This document shows, piece after piece, positions 38,601 through 51,800 of a stretch of 64,000 bases of DNA. Below the pieces are notes generated by a model. The model saw only the letters and a program-made list of their open reading frames with translations. It was not told the DNA's origin and did not search any database. The stretch is from Siphonodentalium dalli (lineage: Eukaryota; Mollusca; Scaphopoda; Gadilida; Siphonodentaliidae): NCBI GenBank assembly GCA_032622095.1, contig CP136061.1:193386369-193450368 (forward strand), given 5' to 3'. The translations under genes and the position numbers were made by a program. Each line of letters starts with the position of its first letter. Positions within the stretch are counted from its first letter, which is position 1.

Positions 38601-41600
38601 ATTTACAGGATGAGGTCCCCAGAGCATGAATTTGGTGATGCTATCCCACATAGCAGGCTAGCATCACCAAATTCACCCTCTGGGGATATCATTCTGCATG
38701 GCCTCATCTGCTATGGGAGATATAGACTCAGATTGAAGTTCCCATGGTGAATATTGTGATGTTCACCCACTGGGAACCTCGATTATGCAATGTGTCATCT
38801 GCTAATTTGGGGATATAGAAAACTAAACAAAAAAGAAATAGAATCTTTGTGCAGAAGTTTCTATAGAAATTTAATACAAGAATTCTTTCCAGAGCAGATG
38901 AGGCCTAAGCAGAATGAGGTACCCAGAGGGTGAATTTAGTGAAGCTAGCCAGCTATGCTGGATAGAGTCACTAAATTCACCCTCTGGGGACCTCATTCTG
39001 CAAATGACAGGCACTCTAAACTCAAGCTTGTGCGGTGAACATTGTTGCAGGGTCCTACATATATCAAAGTTGTTTAACACGTTCGCATAAACAACAACAG
39101 AAACCACAAGCAACATAGGTTTACATGTCAAAACATATCAAACGATCCCATTGATTGATTGTATATGCATAATTAGAATGGCTTCAGATACAACCCTCCC
39201 CGCATCCCGTTCAAGGGATGCGGTGCAGTTTGAAATCTTGCAAGGGCACTAAAATTCACCAGCACCTCTTCCATACATCACTGACACATGGTAGACATGT
39301 GCAAATATACCTTTCTCAGACATTATAGAGGGTATTTGTTGAACACATCAATAATTAGTAAGCTCTAGATTTTTCCGGTCTCATTTGAAGCTATAGTATA
39401 GGCCTATACTAAAAATACACCCCATTGTTTGAGGGATGGGAGCAAGCCACTGCAATGTCCCCCATATATCCAAGTTTGGCTATATAATATATAGTAGAAC
39501 ACTTACATGTATCTTCAGATTAGTTAGAAATCAGCACCATGCTTGAGTTCGCCAATTTCTAAATTCTAACTAATCTGATTATCAGCTCTAGTCCTATGTT
39601 TATTAAACATCTCGAACTTACTCCACTGGTTTATAACTGGTTACATTCTGACAGTGGAAGAATGCGGATATAGGGCCCAAGGCTGTTGGAAACTCGTGCT
39701 AGCCCTACATCAAGTATAAGCACCAGCAATTACCTGTGGCTCATTTACCCATGCATGTAAGTTCAGTTCTATGGCAATGAGTGTACAATTGTGTATATAT
39801 AAATCCATTTATTGTGTCTTATACAATTATTTTGTCCACCAAAATCAGGTTATATGATGCTGAAACGTGTTATAGAGCTACTACGAGATAACTCGTAGTC
39901 GGTACCTGGGACAGAATTTACCAGTGTTCACTGCTGGTGCCAGCTACGAGTTATCTCGTAGGTAAATCAATATTACATTTGCGATGTCTTAGATAACATA
40001 TAGTGTTTATATATAAATTCATTTACTGTGTCTTATACATATGCTTGCACCTGTATAGAACCTTTCATCATCTATGTCGTAGAAAACATAATTGTATTTA
40101 CCTACGAGATCACTCATAGTTGGCACCAGCGATGAACACTGGTAAATTCCATGCAAGTTGCCGACCACGAGTTATCTCGTAGTAGCCTTGTGACACGTTT
40201 CAGTGTCATATAACCTGGTATTGGTCGAACATCACTCATGCATATGTCAAACGTCAACTACTATCGGCAAAACATGCAATCCCATATTGGCATATTACCC
40301 ATTGGTTTTTGGCAGTGAACATGTTAATAACATCGGTAAATATACCTGTAATACAGAGAATTATTTCCTTCATCAACTTTGAATAAAAATGTAGATCTTT
40401 CCACTTGACAATTTGTAGGATCTGTGTGACTCTCGCAATACACTCATTGTGAATGAGTGCACATCCTTTATGTGCTAGTGGTCTCAACAACTGCTTTATG
40501 AACCATGTCACGTAAGCTGGAAATGGAAAAACACATATATAAGGTCAAATAAATAAAAAATTCCATGTTCTGAGGCACCTCTCTCATCTCTGAAATGTTC
40601 TGTTAGAAAGACTCATCAAGCCTCATGTGGCTGTTTTAAATACCTAATTAACAGTCTTTGCATTTTGACAAGGACGATCGGCTAAAGCCCCATAAACAGC
40701 CCCGTAATTCGCATATGCGATCCCAAATCATCACATCATGCAACAAAGCTACCTAAATCAAGGAAAATGGCGAAGATCTGAAGCCGGAAATCAAAAACAA
40801 AACTAACAAAAGCTTTTAAACACTGGTATGAAATTGCCCTGATTGAGTGGGTACGAATCCATGATGACTCTTGTCAGAGACAACTCGCCCCGATGGTGAT
40901 TTCGGGCAGACTTGTTTTACGTGTCCGGGGAGAAGGCATTGTTGTACATAACAGGATTGAAGGGGCACATTAGCATTGTAAAACAAAAACACAATAGTCT
41001 ATAGACTATATATATGATGCACCGAATATATTCAAACATCAGCTGATTGCAGCAATGTCAAGGTGAAATATCCACTGCTATTTCAAGTTACTTCAGATGA
41101 AAGTAAACAAAAATGTGCGATTTTATTGGTGATAAAATGTGGACTAATAAAGCAGTCATTTATAACTACAGTAATGCTCTAATTAATCTACTCCTTAACC
41201 ACAGCAGAATTATGGGTAACTTTTCAGGATTTAGTCGGAAATATGGCTTGTTGCCATTCACCGGAAAGCTCTCGGGGAGAGCTTTCCGGTGAATGGCAAC
41301 AAGCCATATTTCCGACTAAATCCTGAAAAGTTACCCATAATTCTGCTGTGGTTAAGGAGTAGATTAATTAGAGCATTACTGTACATTCACATGTAAATAT
41401 CCTATAATCAATCTGCCACTCGATGATGTATTTTATGTATCATTTCACTGCATAGCCATTGCTTAAAACAATGATAAACTTGCCAAATTTCAATGTGTTT
41501 TCCACTGACAGAGAAATTAATATTGACAATAAACAAACTTAACTTTTGTTTGCTTTTATATTAATTATTATAATATATGAATATAAAACCTACTTAATAT

Positions 41601-44600
41601 ACAATACAATACTATAGGGGGATTCACAACTCGGAAAAAAAATTCTACCTATTAATAAAATGAACTTAGATGATGGTAAACATCAATGATGTAACATACT
41701 GATTTATTCTCAATAATTTGACATCGACAAACACTTGTGTTGGCTTGGATGGTGACGTTATCACCTTTCAGTGTTGACTCTGGCAGTGATGATGGTAATA
41801 TGCAGTGATGAGACGATGGTCAGAAAAGACAATCAGAATCGGTTGATTATGGCCCATCGGATGACAATCGGCACTTGGGGTTCAACATCGGGATTACCAA
41901 TTATCTAAATAATAATCAGGTGCTTGTTTTTCTTCAATAAACTGTGTTAAATATGATGATGTTTTGTTGAATAAATGACCAGTAAACATGGGGAAAGTGT
42001 TACCAAACACAAACTTGATATGCAGCCATGTCCTCTTCAGAATACCATTACTCCGGGTCTATGTTTGAACAATACATTATGACAGGGATCGCCGGGGAAG
42101 CACGTGACACTTTGGGTTCAAGCGAGGATGACGCTATGTTAACATGATTGTGCATATCTTGATAATTGATAAATTATTGGCGTACGGTACTCGAACTGTC
42201 ATTTCAGTCGATTTATTTCATTAGCATGGTGATGTACACAACTTCATTGTTCGTCAACATGTAGACATTTTGATTTATGTATGTCAGACTATAAAAATGT
42301 ATACATATGCAGCGGCAGTACAACAAAGCTATCTATATTCACAGGTAGAAAACAAAAGTACATGTCACGTGACCCTTAATTACGTAGTTGACTGCACTAA
42401 TTGTTCTATTAAATTGAGCATAAATATATAACATGCGTATTAGTTGTCAGGACGCAGGAATAAAAACTGTACTAGCAATAATAGTCAGATAATAAAAAGA
42501 AATTTATTTACTATCTGTAATTAATCTTTTACGTTAATATAATACATCGACAACCATCAAGACCATTTGTGTTTAATCTAAGAAGGGTGACTCTAGATGG
42601 ATGAGTCAAGGGAAATATAACAATGGCTGCCAACTAACGACAGGCTCCTCACTACAGGACATGTGCCTCTATTTGTTCACAAGTCCACCCATACCTACAT
42701 TTATACTTACCCAAATGTATACTTATGTATACTGGTATATTACTGCTGTTGGTGCTTCAAATCTAAATATTATATAACACATATAACACATTCTGGTATA
42801 ATTATTACAATAATCGGAATCGGAATCGGCCGATTGTGATCTCAAATAATCGGCAATCGGCGCAAGGCTCTTTTTGATAATCGGCTCATCAAGACTAGTA
42901 ATACGCGTATTGGATAAAGGGTTAAACAAGCAACAATATGCTTAATTTTATTCAAAAGAGTGGTTGTAACGTAGCATCATGTTGAAGTAGAAAGTTAATT
43001 GAGTGATGCTACCCCGCAGTGGGATAGCATCACTAAACTCTTCTTCTTGGGACATCATTCTGCCTCATCTTCTCTGGAAAGTGTCTTTATTATCAAATTA
43101 ATAAGCTTTTTCGTTTCTTTAGAAAGTTTCCAGTTCTTTTTTAGTTAAGTTTCTCTAGAACCCCAAATTGGCAAACAACACATTCACAATACATAATCGA
43201 GGTGCCCAATGGGTGCACTTCACCATCTGGGAATTTAAGTCTGTGCCTAGGTCTCGCATAGCAGATGAGGCCATGCAGAATGAGGTCCTCAGAGGATAAT
43301 TTGGTGATGCTAGCCCACTGTGCGGGGACTTCATTCCAGGGAGCAAATTACTTTTGAAATTTTGATTAGCAAATAACTTCACGACATAATTGGATAGCAT
43401 TGATCTAAAATCATAGCAAATTGCGATGCGATACCAGTTCATTTTCTCCCTGCTTCATTCTGCAAAGGTCCAGCACCATATTTTGAGGTATCAAAACCAG
43501 ATGAACTTTTTAATACCGACATCCAAGCCTTGAAATAGTGAGCCTATCATTTGCAGAATGAGGTCCCCAGAGGGTGAATTTAGTGATGCTACCCCGCACA
43601 GCGGGCTAGCATCACCAAATTCACCCTCTGGTGACCTCATTCTGCTTACACCTCAGCAGAGGGTGAATTTGGTGAAGCTAGCCCGCTATGCAGGGTAGCA
43701 TCACTAAATTCACCCTCTGGGAACCTCATTCTGCAAATGACAGACACACTATTTCAAGACTTGCCGACATCCACAGCACTAAATATACTTTTTTTGTGCA
43801 AATCCTGATGAAAACTTATTTAGCACACACTGTACAGCTATAATCAAAATAAATTTTATAACATATTGAGAAACATTCAATAACACTGACCATGCCGGAG
43901 TCTGTCTTCAGAGGACAGTTCAACGGTCTTGAGATCTGTTAGCGGGGGTGTTTCATCACTGCCGTGGCTGTGTGGACCAGGGGTGAACGTCTTCTTCATG
44001 CATCTCTGATAAAACTCCAAAATCAGACAGAAATCACTGTCACCGCACCTCTTCAGTTCTTCAGATACTGAAAAGTACATGAGTAAAATAAAACAATTAT
44101 GCATTGTATACATATATTCTCAAAATAAGTGTCCCTCTTGACCGCGTTGAAAATTGACCATCAATGCGGTTACCGTGTTAACACGGTTGTAATGTCAGTC
44201 AAACACGGTTATGATTTTACTCAACGTGGTCGAGGTAACCGTCAATGCAATATAACGCGGTCGGCATGACCTTCAACGCAACAAACGCGGTCGACTTAAA
44301 CGTCAACGCAACAAACGCGGTCGATAACCATCAACAAAATAAATGTTTTACATATTCATTTAGAATTTTTCCGGAAATAAACTAATAAATAAATGTAGAT
44401 CACATTCAAGATCACGCTGCACGAATTAATAGAGATGCAATTGAGATTTCTAACAAATAAAAAACTTTGAATTCACAGAGACATGTATTCTTTGAATATT
44501 TATTATTCAGTGTCACATCCGATTAAAGTTCAATTACCTGTACGCCGATTTCATTTGAGATCTTCGTGAGGACATGATAACACATACATGTACATGAACA

Positions 44601-47600
44601 TGCAGGTGTGTAATTGACACATGCAAATGCTACAGTGATGTAAATAATTTGAAATATTAATTATCCATGTGTTTTTCAACACCTGCAAAACAAGCAGCTC
44701 TCTGACGTGGTATAACCAATGATTTGTCACTTTTATTGACAGACTGCGGATCAAAAGCCTGCCTCAAATGATTGACAGCCGTGTCATTGAACTTAAATAC
44801 AATAGGGGGGCGTGTCTTCGGTGAATCCCATACGCAATGAATATTTAACAGGAAAGAATATATTAAACAACAGTTTATTAAGAAACTAGCCATAGTTTAA
44901 TTTTAATTTCGAGTAAGATCGTCCTCATTTGGAGGCGGTCCTCCTGTAATGTCAATTCGGTCAAGTAGCTTAGGTACAGCGTGCTAAAAATTCATAGAAA
45001 ATGCGACCACATGCTCTATATTTTGGAGCTATATATGCACACATCCATAAATATACATCAATATTTTAATTATTTAACACATTTGCATTGTTTTATTCAC
45101 GAACAAATGTCATTGTGATTATAAAACAATTACATGTAAACAGTGATTGATTCGCGACCTATTTTCTGTAACATGGCATAATCACACAGAGCTACGAAAG
45201 AGATCCCAGAAACTTACTTTCATTTTCACTTTCAGTTCCAATGTAAATTCACTATGTTTTGTGTACAATTGATTTCTGTTGAAGTATATGACAATAAAAT
45301 TACATTTTCGTTACAAGAACAATGCTCAAATACTGGTAGTTATGTTATAAATTCAGCACACTTTATAGCAGTATACATCTATGAAAATTCTGACAAACAT
45401 GTAACTATCTACCTGGAGTTTTTAGGTCAACAAATTGGAAATGTGTGTAATTTTGTTTGCATTATCTTGTCAAACATTATATATTATCCAGCTGTATTAT
45501 CTATGAATAATTACACCCACTTCATTCTCTATAGTAAATTCGCGTTGAGTTTAACAAAGCTAATGTAATTATATCAGATAATTACATTAGGTCGAGATTT
45601 TATCAGTGCAGCGAAAACGAACCAAAAGTATTAGCGCCCAATGATATTGTAGTCCGTTGCATGGTAACCAGCGACGCTACTTTCTCCGCAGTACACAATT
45701 TTTTTTCACGAACGGCATAACAGCCGACAAAAGAACAGTAAATCAACATCCAACTAAATAAAATGCCCCAATGAATTAAACATTTCCAAGCTGTTTACAA
45801 AGAATTAAATGTTGTTGTATTTGCAACTTTTTATAACGAAATGCATGACTAAACTTACACAACTTTTTTTTTTTTTTCATTTATTTACATTTTCCCACCA
45901 GGCATTTTGTAAAACCACAGCTCGTTTCAGTGTAGCGATAAATTATGTTACAAAATGTTACGAAGCATTACGTTACATGATTTCTGAGATCCACAGAGAC
46001 CGCTTGTTGATTGGTGTTACAAATGATATAACGTCCCTGTGAGAAAACCGCAGGATTATGTTACAAAATGTTACGAAGCATTACGTTACATGATTTCTGA
46101 GATCCACAGAGACCGCTCGTTGATTGGTGTTACAAATGATATAACATCCCTGTGAGAAAACTGTAGGATATTTCTTCTACTCGTCTCAGTATAGAGATAT
46201 GTTAAAAAGTGTTACGAAGGTTTACGCTTCGGGAAAAACCTGCTTGATCTACAGATGGATCGATATTATTCGGATGGGAATGGGGGCAAGTTGTCTTCGG
46301 CTCAAGTCGTCACAGATCCTATTCGGACAGTGAGTCTCTTTCGGTCCGTTATTTGAGAACATATAGTTCCCTGTTTCAATCGTATTTTAAGGGTGAATAT
46401 GTTTTTTAAATCAATATTTAACAATCAATGGCATAATTATAAGGAATAATCTCGGTTTCCTAATGTAATTACACAGTCTAAAGGCATATGCCGAATCACA
46501 AACTCTTATAAATCCCTTCGCGATTTATAGGTTTGTGATTCGGCATATGCCTTTAGACTGTGTAATTACATTAGGAAACTGAGATTATTCCTTAATTAAG
46601 CTAGTGCGTTTATATGTAACATATTATAACATAATGTTTCCGACTCCTATCCTGACATCATTGTTATTCTGTATTGCAGGCCTAAGCGTTACACGAAATA
46701 TCCCATCGAGAGCCCCCCCAGCCCTTTTATATGATAAAGCGACAAGCACGTGTTCCTTGTCACGGAGGCAATGGCTGCGTGAAATATGTGGAAAGGAAGA
46801 TTACATACAATGTAGAAACCGATAATTGCCAATAGTTTTCACCCACGCAATACATGTCAATTAAAATAGTACACATTGGGCTACTTTCTTCATGTATTAA
46901 CTAACATTCTGTGGTGGTGGGGATAGAATACGCAAACCGATGAACAGAGCTGTACGTGTCTCAGATTAGTGTTTTTGCGGTATGAAACACATAAATGTAC
47001 CGAACCGCACGTGCATATAACTTTCTTGTCAGTTTTACATATTCAGCCATGTAGGTACAAATTCATTAATTGTCTCCTTTTATCGTGTTCCGTTGTCGGC
47101 CGAAACTGTTTTACATAGCGTGTAACAATAAAGAGAGTTCATATACTTTACGAACAAACGCCATGAAAAAACTGAAATTTTCCAGTCGTTTTAAAATTTT
47201 CACACACACGCTCGTTATTTATACCACGCATACCATATATTAAATAAACCAACAATAATTATAAAATAAACACAATTTGTTGTTTATGCTGAAGTAAACC
47301 AGGACTTGATTATTCTGACTTTAATTAGCCTTTCCTTGGCATAATTATATACATGCATAAAATTTGTAAAATGTTATTCAGAGATGGGTGCCCTCTTGTC
47401 TTTGCATGAAAACAATAACATCCCCATCGTGAACCTCTATACGACCACGCGCTCACGATGTGACAGTTTCTCGTCTTTTGAAGTTATTATTAAATTTAGG
47501 TCAAAGGCCGTTCTGCATCCCCAGCTTTGTGGGGCAAGATATTATATTACAGTGTCGCAATTTTATGAAGATGACTCCTCCTACCAGCTTTTCTTCTAGG

Positions 47601-48784
47601 TATTAATTGACAGTATGGCCAAATTGGATTGAAATGTTCAATCTGTTGAGTACTACGCATAATTGGGCTTCTCTCAAGTAGATTGACGTTCTGAATTCCT
47701 AACAATGCACAGGTGTGACTTCCTTTGATAGTGTGTCAGACATTTAATTATGGCAGTGATGCTAATATGTTGTTGATGCTCTGTCATATGTCTGAGAATT
47801 CCAAAGCGTTCTCATAAGTATTTGTATATCATCAACCGGGAACAGGATGACTTATTTCCCTTAAAGTGCTTATTTTATTGTGTCGTCTTTGATATTTTTC
47901 CAATATTTTGAACGGCGTCCGAACGGAGACCAGGAGTTGGAAAATAACAGGAATTATTCAAATGTGAACGTAAATAAAACACAATTAATTAAAACATACT
48001 ACAAAATAGGCTTATGCAATTTAGCGCTGACATTACGCGACCTCGTTAACGCTCAAGCAACGCGTTAAACTTCAACGCGGTCCTAACGTACATTCAACGC
48101 GTTATCAACACGAGGACCGTGTTGCATTGATAATACGACCGTGTTGTTAACGGCCAAAGACCGCTTTAAAAGAGACACCTATTTTATGTATGTACCAGTT
48201 CAAAAATTTAGTTCCAATTTGGTATCAGTGGTCAATATTCAAAATTGTAATGTCTCTTGGTGCAAGAGCATAGTCTCATGCCAATGATTTGATACTTTCA
48301 AATTTGGACCGGCGATATTGAAACATCAAACACAAGAAAGATTCTGAATCAAATAGATATGCAGGATCCAACTTATTGCATATAATTTGAGACTCTTTAA
48401 GCTGAAAATGCTATACATGTATATAAATTTCTCACCTATTTTCAGATCTGTTAGCAAGTTATCCATTGAATAACAGAAATTCCATCTCATCTGGTAAACG
48501 TCCTCCTCCTTCCTGCAATATAATGGCTGAGGGCTCTAAAAAATATACATGTAGCAGTGCTTTCTCTTCTCGGAACTTATTTATATTGATTCTGGGGTAT
48601 AAATTAATAATTAAGAGTAAATAATGGCAGCCGGTGGCTATCTTTTTCATTGAAGATCCATACGAACACGGACATATCTAGGCCGGTTTTCATACCGTTT
48701 ACCGGTTTGGGTGCCCAAACTCCGGGCGCCGAAAAAAATAAATAAACAATTTCAGTTCAGTCCCAATTCATATCATAAACAATA

Positions 48785-48815
<31 letters not shown>

Positions 48816-51800
48816 GCTATGTAGAGTAAGCATTAGGAGGACCATTGACCATCATTAGGCAGACCGCGACATTATGCAGACGAAATCCGGTCTGCCTAAT
48901 TTTTGCATGCCAGTCACAACTAGTTGTGTTGCACTTTAATTGTTAACACCTCTCCTTGTTCAACCGATTTAGGTTGTCTTTTGTCTATAAAAATGATGGG
49001 ATTGAAAAAATTTGTTGTTAAGGGCATTTCCGCCCCAATAATTTTGAGACATGTATATTCGATCGACATATAGTTTCATCATTGTGCGGTCTTTTTTCAA
49101 TTCCGAAATTTGTACTCAATGTCGATGTTTACAACATATTTCTCGATGTTTTAATGACATTTGGCCTGTTATCTCCTTTTTTGCTGCATCCTATACATAA
49201 ACGATCGGCCAATCACGATCGGCAGATGTTTAACCCATACCTTGGCGATAGCGACTAGTCATAACTGATAATTTGTCAAAGATATGATCACAGGAATTAA
49301 TCCATATATCAGTACCCAACTTGAAATCAAAAGCTCAAATAATTTGTCTTAAGGAAGGGTTAAAGTATTTGGGGTGGGGAGTAGTAGTTTTAAATCTCAT
49401 AACTCTGTCCCTATTCACCCAAGGACCTCTCACTGTGAGATCCAATGGTTTAGTGATTTCGGAGGACATGTTTAGGAGTTTAAGTTAACTCATTGGAAGC
49501 AAAAGTGATAAATCCCTATCTTTAACACTTTTGACATGCCAGATATTCAAAATTTATTCACTTCTAAAGAGAAATTATAATTTGTTGACAAGCCAGACTG
49601 CTTAGAATGACATACATGTAGGGGATTCCATCTCATATTTAAATGGTACTTTAATTACCCCCCCCCCCCCTTCCCCCATTCTCCCCAGTTATTTGTTTAT
49701 CAAACATGGACAGATATAAGATCAGATCTGACCTGTGTATTAAATAAGATTAAGTGTTTCATAACAGGGGTGTATGCATGGTTTTAAAAAATATATGTAG
49801 TTTATACAATTCAAAAGTATTATCTGTATAATGTTATACAGACATAATATTATACAGACATAATATGATGAGGATGCTTGCCCCTATGACCACTAAATCG
49901 TTCATATAAAAGAAAGTAAGTTAGCACTCAATTAAATGGTTTCACACATTACAATGTTTTACAAGTAGCTTGGACACTAAAAGCCACAACCTTCAATGTT
50001 AATCTTCTAAGTGCTCTGTGGCCCCTAAAATGCAATCAACCATGAAAATATGAACAAATGGGAAAATAAGGTTTCTGGAAACACTAACATCTACCATATT
50101 GGTTTTCAAAACAAGTCATCACTTACAATAGTCATGTATATTTATCTGCCTGATTCCCATTGCATAGATAAATCATAATGGCCATCAGCTGTTATTTTAA
50201 TTTCAAATTGAAAACACATGTCTGATGGGTTAATATATTTTTCAAAAATCAATTAATCAGTCAAAACCAAAACTGATATAAGTGAATAGTGTGCAAAGAT
50301 ACCCAACATATATTAAGAGATATGAGGAAGAGTCCATGTACATTATAGCATGTGTCTATGGAAACCTTGGAAAGGGTTAATTATTTTTGAAGCAAATTAA
50401 TGGAATTTAGAAGACACTAAGTCTTATATAGGTGAGTGGGGGCTCTTATCTCACCCTGTAATGAAATTTCAAGAATAGGATAAACACCAGTCTTATGCTG
50501 CCATTAATCAATTTGACAGAATAAACAAACAGCCAGCCACCAGTGTTGTTTATCTTGACCACCAGAGCTCTGTATAATATGTCATCACTCATTTCATAAC
50601 AGATTTCACTTGGAATGACAACATCTATAAAATGTCCTCTCATATACTCTGGATGTTCACATGGTAATTTATTGATATCATTATATTACATGAAACTATT
50701 GCAATAAAATCTTCATATTTTCAAAACAGGATATCACACCTAATTAATCGTATAAATCTAAAATAAATGAAAGTGTCAATATTTTTTATTATTAATTTTT
50801 TTTTTTTATTGTTATTAAAGTTCAAACAAAATTTAATATTTGTATATGCTAAATTTAGCAAGGAGCTAAATCTAAAAAAAATCCATTTTTTTTTTTTCTC
50901 GAAAAAGGGTCATAACTCCTTTAAAATTTAAGGATCTGTATTTTGGGCTGTGAAACTCGCATACCAAATTTGGTTCCAATCAGATAAAAAATGTTTGAGT
51001 TATGGCAGAATGCGTGAATTCTAAGTTGAAAAAGGGCCATAACTCTGTAACAAAAACTCGGATCAAACCCAAATTCGAACTCGATCTGTATTTTGGGCTG
51101 AGAAATCCAAATACAAAATTTGGTTCCGATTGGATAGAAAATGTTATCGAATTACTCGTAAAGTGTCTACGGACAGACAGACGTACAGACAGACGGACGG
51201 ACGAATGACGAGTGGTCAATCCGGACAACGACACTATGTTTACCATACTATGGTATGGGTAAACATAAAAATGCAAAACCAGAAAAGTTGATTTTTGCAT
51301 GACCGCTGTGGATGTTTCGACCGCACAATGATGATACTATATATCGACAGAATATACATGTCTCAAAATTATCGGGGCTGAAATGCCCTTTAAAGCACCA
51401 GATAACTAGTTATGACTGGTATGCAAAAAATAGGCAGACCGGATTTCGTCTGCATAATGTCGCAGTCCGCCTAATGATGGTCAATGGTCCTCCTAACATT
51501 AGGCAGACCTGAGAATTTGTATATTCATATTACTTGAGGAATCACAAATTCCCAAACTCCGGCAGGGTGATCAAATAGAAATGGTGACTACTCGTCGTCA
51601 AAGTAAGTTATATTTTACAAATATTATATCCAAATTGACAACACACACTGTCATTCCTATATATTAATCACGGCGGGGAATCACGTGGTTTCGAGTTGAT
51701 GAGTGCCACGCAGTCAAAATGGCAGAGGCATTCACAAATACGACTAGAAATGATGAAAAAGGTAATAAATTATGATAAAGATATATTACATATTATTTTG

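Larger units (their letters stand above)
44128..48187. mobile_element. Possible 4-kb DNA transposon with subterminal repeats
   Basis: The left boundary AAAATAAGTGTCCCTCTT and the right boundary (minus strand AAAATAGGTGTCTCTTTT) are inverted and similar. Both are followed inward by clusters of AACGCGGTC/ACACGGT repeats in inverted orientation (44145-44335 and 48030-48175). No intact transposase was found inside, and the flanking duplication is unclear. Class undetermined. It fills most of the ATR intron between exons 2 and 3. Confidence 0.5.
48833..51496. mobile_element. 2.7-kb element with long (over 160 bp) inverted terminal repeats
   Basis: The ends TTAGGAGGACCATTGACCAT and complement are inverted copies. 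Similarity covers 48833-48925 / 51404-51496, then, after a left-arm insertion, 49019-49110 / 51306-51386. Each arm contains a hairpin ATTAGGCAGACC...GGTCTGCCTAAT. No convincing flanking duplication was found (2-bp CA at most). Inside is a family 4 HINE copy. A minus-strand open frame at 50446-50643 is unrecognised. It lies in the ATR intron between the start exon and exon 2. Confidence 0.6.

Noticed and set aside
50446-50643. Minus-strand frame as an extra ATR exon
   Set aside because: The start exon (phase 2) and exon 2 (phase 2) join correctly, and the frame has no donor of the required phase; it lies inside the inverted-repeat element.
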